Shown: positions 5,313 through 9,288 of the stretch, piece after piece
How the letters are laid out: every line of letters starts with the position of its first letter
How positions within the stretch are numbered: position 1 is the stretch's first letter
Origin: CAYUYH01 sp964449175
GTDB taxonomy: Bacteria; Planctomycetota; Phycisphaerae; SM23-33
DNA: 9,288 nt
Assembly (NCBI GenBank): GCA_964449175.1
Contig: CAYUYH010000103.1
Location: forward strand, 1 to 9,288
Reading direction: 5' to 3'
The notes under the pieces: model-generated
Database searches by the model: none
Told to the model about the DNA's origin: nothing
Seen by the model: only the letters and a program-made list of their open reading frames with translations
Made by a program: the position numbers and the translations under genes

Positions 5313-6407
5313 ATGCCCCGCACAACCTCCAAGGTCGCCGACAGGATCGTCGCCGAGGCCGAGACGGTCGCCAAGCGGATTCGGCTGCGCCGCAAGCCGC
5401 AGATGAAGCTGCCGATCCGCGCACTCGGCAACGTCAACTACAACCCACGAAGCGGCTATTTCCGCCTCAACGGCAGACAGAAGATCCGCACGCTGACCGT
5501 CGGAACCGTCAAGACCTTCGCCCAGACGCTCAAGATGCTGGCCATGAGCCTGGAGCTGATCCGCAGCGGCAGGCACTCGACGAAGCGGGAGGCCTACTAC
5601 CAGGCCTACAACTGGCGGGAGGCGGCCTTCGCGGCCCAGGAGGAATCCGACACGGTCATGGACGACGTCGAGGCCATGCTGGGCGTTAACCGCGAGCAGC
5701 TCCACTTCCGGGCCGACGAGCACGGCGGCGAGGTCGCCGGGGAGCTAGTCGTCATCGACCGCGACCGCCGCACCGCCAAGCGCCTGGAGATAGACTGCAC
5801 GCGATTCGGCAGCGGCGCATACAGCGTGCCCACCGTGGTCGAGCACCTGGGCTTTCGCACGAAGGCTAGGTTTATCCTCGCCGTCGAGACCAAGGGCATG
5901 TTCGAGCGTCTGGTGGAGGAGAGCTTCTACCAGACGCACCACTGCATTCTGGTGTCGATGGGCGGCGTGCCGAGTCGGGCATGCCGCAGGTTCATCCGCC
6001 GCCTGGCCGACGCGCACAAGCTGGCCGTGCACGTGTTCACCGACGGCGACCCATACGGCTACTTCAACATCTACCGGACGCTGAAGGTCGGCTCCGGCAA
6101 CGCCGCGCACCTGAATGAGTTCTTCTGCGTGCCGCAGGCGCGTTTTCTAGGCGTGACTCCCGAAGACATCATCGAGTATAAGCTGCCCACGCACCCGCTG
6201 AAGGACATCGACCGCAAGCGCGCCAACGACGCGATGCGGAACGATCCGTTCATCCGCCATCACAAGCGGTGGCAGGCGGCGGTGATGAAGATGATGGAGA
6301 TGGGCGTGCGCGTGGAGCAGCAGGCGTTGGCCAAGCACGGGCTTGAGTTTGTCGCCAAGGAGTATCTGCCGCGCAAGCTCAAGCAGGCAGGCGGCTTTCT
6401 GCCGTAA
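5313..6407 (+). CDS. top6A: DNA topoisomerase VI subunit A (Spo11/Top6A family)
   Basis: Topoisomerase VI subunit A is the DNA-cleaving half of the A2B2 type IIB topoisomerase and a homologue of Spo11. The 364-residue protein has both hallmark domains. In the winged-helix 5Y-CAP domain, KREAYYQAYNW at 91-101 aligns with the RDIYY-type motif, and Tyr96 is the likely DNA-linking residue. In the Toprim domain, VETKGMFERL carries Glu192, and FTDGDPYGYFNIY carries Asp244 and Asp246 as metal ligands. The Glu-to-Asp distance of 52 matches archaeal enzymes. The length is near the archaeal size, so it is not a truncated mini-A form. ATG 5313 is favoured because GGGAG lies 5 bases upstream; ATG 5310 or 5301 are possible. 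The ATP-binding B subunit is absent from the window, with nrdR occupying the upstream slot. The start of the next gene is 21 bases downstream. Confidence 0.93.
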   Translation: MPRTTSKVADRIVAEAETVAKRIRLRRKPQMKLPIRALGNVNYNPRSGYFRLNGRQKIRTLTVGTVKTFAQTLKMLAMSLELIRSGRHSTKREAYYQAYNWREAAFAAQEESDTVMDDVEAMLGVNREQLHFRADEHGGEVAGELVVIDRDRRTAKRLEIDCTRFGSGAYSVPTVVEHLGFRTKARFILAVETKGMFERLVEESFYQTHHCILVSMGGVPSRACRRFIRRLADAHKLAVHVFTDGDPYGYFNIYRTLKVGSGNAAHLNEFFCVPQARFLGVTPEDIIEYKLPTHPLKDIDRKRANDAMRNDPFIRHHKRWQAAVMKMMEMGVRVEQQALAKHGLEFVAKEYLPRKLKQAGGFLP

Positions 6408-6428
6408 TAGCACAGCAGGCGTGTATCA

Positions 6429-8507
6429 ATGAGCAAACGCAAGACCGCAACTCCTGTCGCGGTCGCCAGCGGCGACCAGCCGGGCGACCGCCGCGGCGGG
6501 TGGGGCCGACTGGCCATTGGCCTGGTGGTCGTGGTCGTCTCCGTCGCCACGATCTGGGGCGAGCCGCGACCGATAGGCGACCTGTTCGCGGCATTGGCCG
6601 TCGGACGTGACGTGATGGACGGCAAGCTCGGCGGGCCGGACGACTGGTCGTTCACCACCGAGGGACGCGTCTACGTCAACCAGAACTGGGGAACGCACTT
6701 CGTCCACTACATGGCGTACCAGGCGGGCGGCGACACGGGCCTGCTCGTGGCAAAGGCGGCGACCCTGGCGGCGATGGCGCTGTTCATCTGCCTGGCGGCC
6801 AGACAGCGCGGTGTGAACTGGCCGATCGCGCTGCTCGTAGCCGCCGCCGCGATTGCGGGCGGGCGAAGCTACATAGACCTGCGCGCCAATCTCACCACCC
6901 TGCTGTTGGCGCCGCTGGTGATGTGGTTGTTCTACATGACGCGGAGGAGCGTCCACTGGATCTGGCCCGTGGTGGTGATCAATCTCGTGTGGGCCAACTC
7001 GCATGGCGGGTTCATCTTCGGGCTGGGCATGATGGGGCTGTGGGTGGGCGTGCTGTGCGTCGAGCGGACGATACTGCTGCTCAAGGAGCACAAGTGGTCG
7101 GCCTCGGCCGTCAAGATAGCGGCGGCCAGGCTTTGGCCGCTGCCGACAGCGCTGGTGATCTCGGTGTTGCTGGCCACCTTCGCCAACCCTTACGGCCCGA
7201 TCAACCTGCTGTTCCCCGTCAGCATCCGAGACCCAGCCTGGCGCGAGCTGAACGAATGGATGCCGCTGCTGGCCAAGTCGGGCTTCGGCACGACCTGGGA
7301 GTTCTTCCTCGCCATGGGCATCATCGCCGTCATGTTCGTGCTGAGGGCGGCAGGCGTTTCGAGCAAGTCGCCGGACGCGCAGCGTCGCACAGCCGACTAC
7401 CCAGCCGTCGCGGCCTTCGAGCTGCTGCTGCTGGCCGTGCTTGTCTACATGACCTTCACGGCCAGGCGGTTCGTCCCGCTGACGATCATCGTCGCCGCCC
7501 CGATGGTTGGGGCACAGGTGCAGTGGCTGCTCGCGGTCCTCGGCCTGTCCAGGAAGACCTGGCCGCTGGTGATACCCGCCGTCGCGCTGCTCGTACCGCT
7601 GTGCGTGCACGCGCATTGGCTCTACAAGCGCTACGATCCGAACAATCCGCGCTACCCCTACGAGACGCTCTTCGGGCGAATGCACGGGCGAGACGTCCAG
7701 CCCGTCAAGGCCGCCGAGTTCCTGAACGCCAACAACATCACGGGCAGGGTCTTCAACGAGTGGCGGTGGGAGGGCTACCTGCATTGGCAGTGCCCGCAGT
7801 TGAAGCTGTTCATCGGAGGCCGGGCACACCAGGTCTACGCCGGCGCCACCGACCAGTTGAACAGGATAATCCTGAGCGACCCGAACATGCCGAACTGGAG
7901 GCCTACCGACCTCCTGCTGCGTGAGAAGGTGCACCTGGCCGTCATCCCCGGGCACTCGGACAGGTATGGCTTGCTCGTCCGCAACCTCGTGGAGAACCCG
8001 GAAGCCACCTGGGCCTACATATACTTCGACGGGAAAGACGTGGTACTGGCTGACACCAAGAATGCCTACACGCGGGAGCTGATCGAGCGGGCGGCGGCCG
8101 GGCAGTTGAAATACCCCAACGACACGATTGCCGCCCTGAGCCGAGCCAGAACACTTATCTCACCGGTGATGAGGCGTCCGGCGAATGAAGTGCTGCCGGC
8201 GTTTATCGACGCTGCGAACAAGTTTCCCGAGCGGTCCAACTACAACTGCATCAGCCAGTTGGCCGGCCAAGGCGCCGAGGGGATGCAGTGGCTAAAGGAA
8301 TACTACGAGCGGGAGTACGAACGCCTGTCCAAGATAGACATCAACCACGCCCGCGGGCTTGAGATCGTCGCCTGCCGAATCTACATCGCGGGGGCGCTGG
8401 TGGGAATCTACCATAAGGAAGGCAACCGCGCCAAAGCCGCCGAATGGAACCAGAAGGCGCAGGAATCGGGCGCACTGGCCCAGCGCATCATGGACGAATG
8501 GCCGTGA
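6429..8507 (+). CDS. Polytopic membrane protein with soluble C-terminal domain, possible GT-C-like fold
   Basis: This 692-residue protein has about ten or eleven hydrophobic segments between residues 28 and 396. They include 28-44, 104-124, 132-145, 153-170, 177-188, 195-212, 238-252, 292-308, 328-343, 349-361 and 378-394. Features shared with a widespread uncharacterised family are a DxWSFTTEGRVYVNQNWGTH loop (71-90) in the first extracytoplasmic region, WANSHGGFIFG (188-198) and FANPYG (251-256). After the last helix come VFNEWRWEGYLHW and FIGGRAHQVY (441-470), a periplasmic-type domain, then a helical, TPR-like tail. The architecture recalls GT-C glycosyltransferases such as the PMT and DUF2029 groups, but no catalytic acidic motif is certain, so no activity is assigned. 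The start ATG lies 21 bases after top6A with only a weak ribosome binding site, suggesting read-through from the nrdR promoter. It converges on polA. Confidence 0.88.
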   Translation: MSKRKTATPVAVASGDQPGDRRGGWGRLAIGLVVVVVSVATIWGEPRPIGDLFAALAVGRDVMDGKLGGPDDWSFTTEGRVYVNQNWGTHFVHYMAYQAGGDTGLLVAKAATLAAMALFICLAARQRGVNWPIALLVAAAAIAGGRSYIDLRANLTTLLLAPLVMWLFYMTRRSVHWIWPVVVINLVWANSHGGFIFGLGMMGLWVGVLCVERTILLLKEHKWSASAVKIAAARLWPLPTALVISVLLATFANPYGPINLLFPVSIRDPAWRELNEWMPLLAKSGFGTTWEFFLAMGIIAVMFVLRAAGVSSKSPDAQRRTADYPAVAAFELLLLAVLVYMTFTARRFVPLTIIVAAPMVGAQVQWLLAVLGLSRKTWPLVIPAVALLVPLCVHAHWLYKRYDPNNPRYPYETLFGRMHGRDVQPVKAAEFLNANNITGRVFNEWRWEGYLHWQCPQLKLFIGGRAHQVYAGATDQLNRIILSDPNMPNWRPTDLLLREKVHLAVIPGHSDRYGLLVRNLVENPEATWAYIYFDGKDVVLADTKNAYTRELIERAAAGQLKYPNDTIAALSRARTLISPVMRRPANEVLPAFIDAANKFPERSNYNCISQLAGQGAEGMQWLKEYYEREYERLSKIDINHARGLEIVACRIYIAGALVGIYHKEGNRAKAAEWNQKAQESGALAQRIMDEWP

Positions 8508-8509
8508 TG

Positions 8510-8523
8510 GCCGGCTGACCGGC
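8510..8523. terminator. Small GC hairpin between convergent genes, possible weak bidirectional terminator
   Basis: GCCGG (8510-8514) and CCGGC (8519-8523) form a 5-base-pair stem with a CTGA loop in the 29-base gap between the convergent membrane-protein and polA genes. No T-run follows on either strand, so intrinsic termination is doubtful. Confidence 0.2.
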
Positions 8524-8536
8524 GCCGCGGCGTCGC

Positions 8537-9288
8537 CTACTTGGCGTCCATCCAGTTCCGCGCGACGCCAACGTCCACCTTCAGCGGAACAGACAGCTCG
8601 ATCGCCCCCGACATCTCCAAGACGATCATCTCACGATCGGCTGCGACGTCTTCCGCCGGCGCCTCGAACAGCAGCTCGTCGTGAATCTGCAACAGCATCT
8701 TCGCCCGGCGGCCGTCGGCCTTGATCCGAGCAGCGATGTTGACCATCGCCTGTTTGATCAGATCGGCGGCTGAGCCCTGGACCACCGAGTTGATGGCCAG
8801 CCGCTCGGCCTGCGCGCGGATCGCGCCGTTGCTGGAGTCGATGCTGCCGATCCGCCTTCGCCGCCCGAAGATCGTCTCAACGTATCCCTGCGCCCTGGCG
8901 GCTGACTTGCACGCGCCCAGGAAGTCGGCGATCTTGGGGAACCGGCTGCGGTATCGCTTGATGAAATCGCCCGCCTCGGAGCGGCTGATCCGCAGCGTCG
9001 TCGCCAGGCCGAAGGCCGTCTGCCCGTAGATGATCCCGAAGTTGACCGTCTTGGCCGTGCGGCGCTGCTGGTCTGTGACTTCCGCCGCCGGCACCGAGAA
9101 CACCTCGGCCGCGACGATCCGGTGGATGTCCTGGTCGTTGCGGAATGCCTCCACGAGCGTCGGGTCGCCGCACAGGTGCGCCAGCACTCGCAGCTCGACC
9201 TGCGAGTAGTCCGCCGACAGCAGCACGCAGCCGTCGGCGGCCAGGAACGCCGAGCGAATCCGCCGGCCCTCCTCGCTGCGGATGGGGA
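8537..9288 (-). CDS. polA: DNA polymerase I, polymerase domain (C-terminal part; 5' end beyond window)
   Basis: The frame is open from the right edge to the TAG at 8537, giving 250 C-terminal residues of family A DNA polymerase, which fills gaps and removes primers in replication and repair. The visible start PIRSEEGRRIRSAF matches the segment just before motif A. Motif A, DYSQVELR, is at about 9188-9211 with the catalytic Asp. Motif B, the O-helix RRTAKTVNFGIIYG, spans about 9023-9064 and has the Arg, Lys, Phe and Tyr at the correct i, i+4, i+8, i+12 spacing. Phe at the third of these predicts normal discrimination against dideoxynucleotides. Motif C, QIHDELLFE, at about 8663-8689 has the second catalytic Asp. 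The terminus (VGVARNWMDAK) is intact. The exonuclease domains are off the window. A GTG at 9226 is internal and is not the start. Confidence 0.97.
   Translation of the reverse strand, partial: PIRSEEGRRIRSAFLAADGCVLLSADYSQVELRVLAHLCGDPTLVEAFRNDQDIHRIVAAEVFSVPAAEVTDQQRRTAKTVNFGIIYGQTAFGLATTLRISRSEAGDFIKRYRSRFPKIADFLGACKSAARAQGYVETIFGRRRRIGSIDSSNGAIRAQAERLAINSVVQGSAADLIKQAMVNIAARIKADGRRAKMLLQIHDELLFEAPAEDVAADREMIVLEMSGAIELSVPLKVDVGVARNWMDAK

Noticed and set aside
6426..7955. Long open frame (509 codons) on the minus strand
   Set aside because: It is antisense to the membrane protein, has a Gln/His/Arg/Asp-rich low-complexity composition and no motifs. This is typical of a frame shadow in GC-rich coding DNA.

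Overview
This GC-rich, gene-dense bacterial window holds eight complete genes and two that run off the ends. A bacterial nrdR and a family A DNA polymerase (polA), together with a Spo11/topoisomerase VI-A homologue, a large WxNxHGGF-type multi-membrane protein and paired carbohydrate-esterase-like genes, suggest a Planctomycetota-like (PVC) genome. That placement is inferred from gene content and composition; no rRNA or other marker confirms it.

Left part (1-974): two minus-strand genes, a cytoplasmic SGNH/GDSL hydrolase followed after 29 bases by the start of a secreted sialate O-acetylesterase-like protein. They probably form one transcription unit for removing acyl groups from glycans.

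Middle part (975-3041): a compact Type II restriction-modification system in the M <- -> C-R layout. It has a Dam-like adenine methyltransferase (minus), a divergent small Xre/C-protein-type regulator, and a candidate PD-(D/E)XK endonuclease that overlaps the regulator by ATGA. A perfect inverted repeat (ATATCC-N7-GGATAT) lies inside the spacer of a good methyltransferase promoter and overlaps the -35 of a candidate regulator promoter that would start transcription at the GTG codon. This is the layout expected of a controller circuit in which methylation comes first and restriction later. The block looks less GC-rich than its flanks, as expected for acquired DNA.

Right part (3042-9288): a leader with 17-bp tandem repeats precedes an AzgA/PbuG-type purine permease. 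A near-consensus promoter overlapped by a 15-bp palindrome then drives nrdR, followed co-directionally by topoisomerase VI subunit A (no B subunit in the window) and a 692-residue polytopic membrane protein. The 3' end of polA comes in convergently from the right edge.

The most interesting items are the restriction-modification system, with its poorly recognisable endonuclease and its overlapping-promoter switch, and the bacterial Top6A without an adjacent Top6B.
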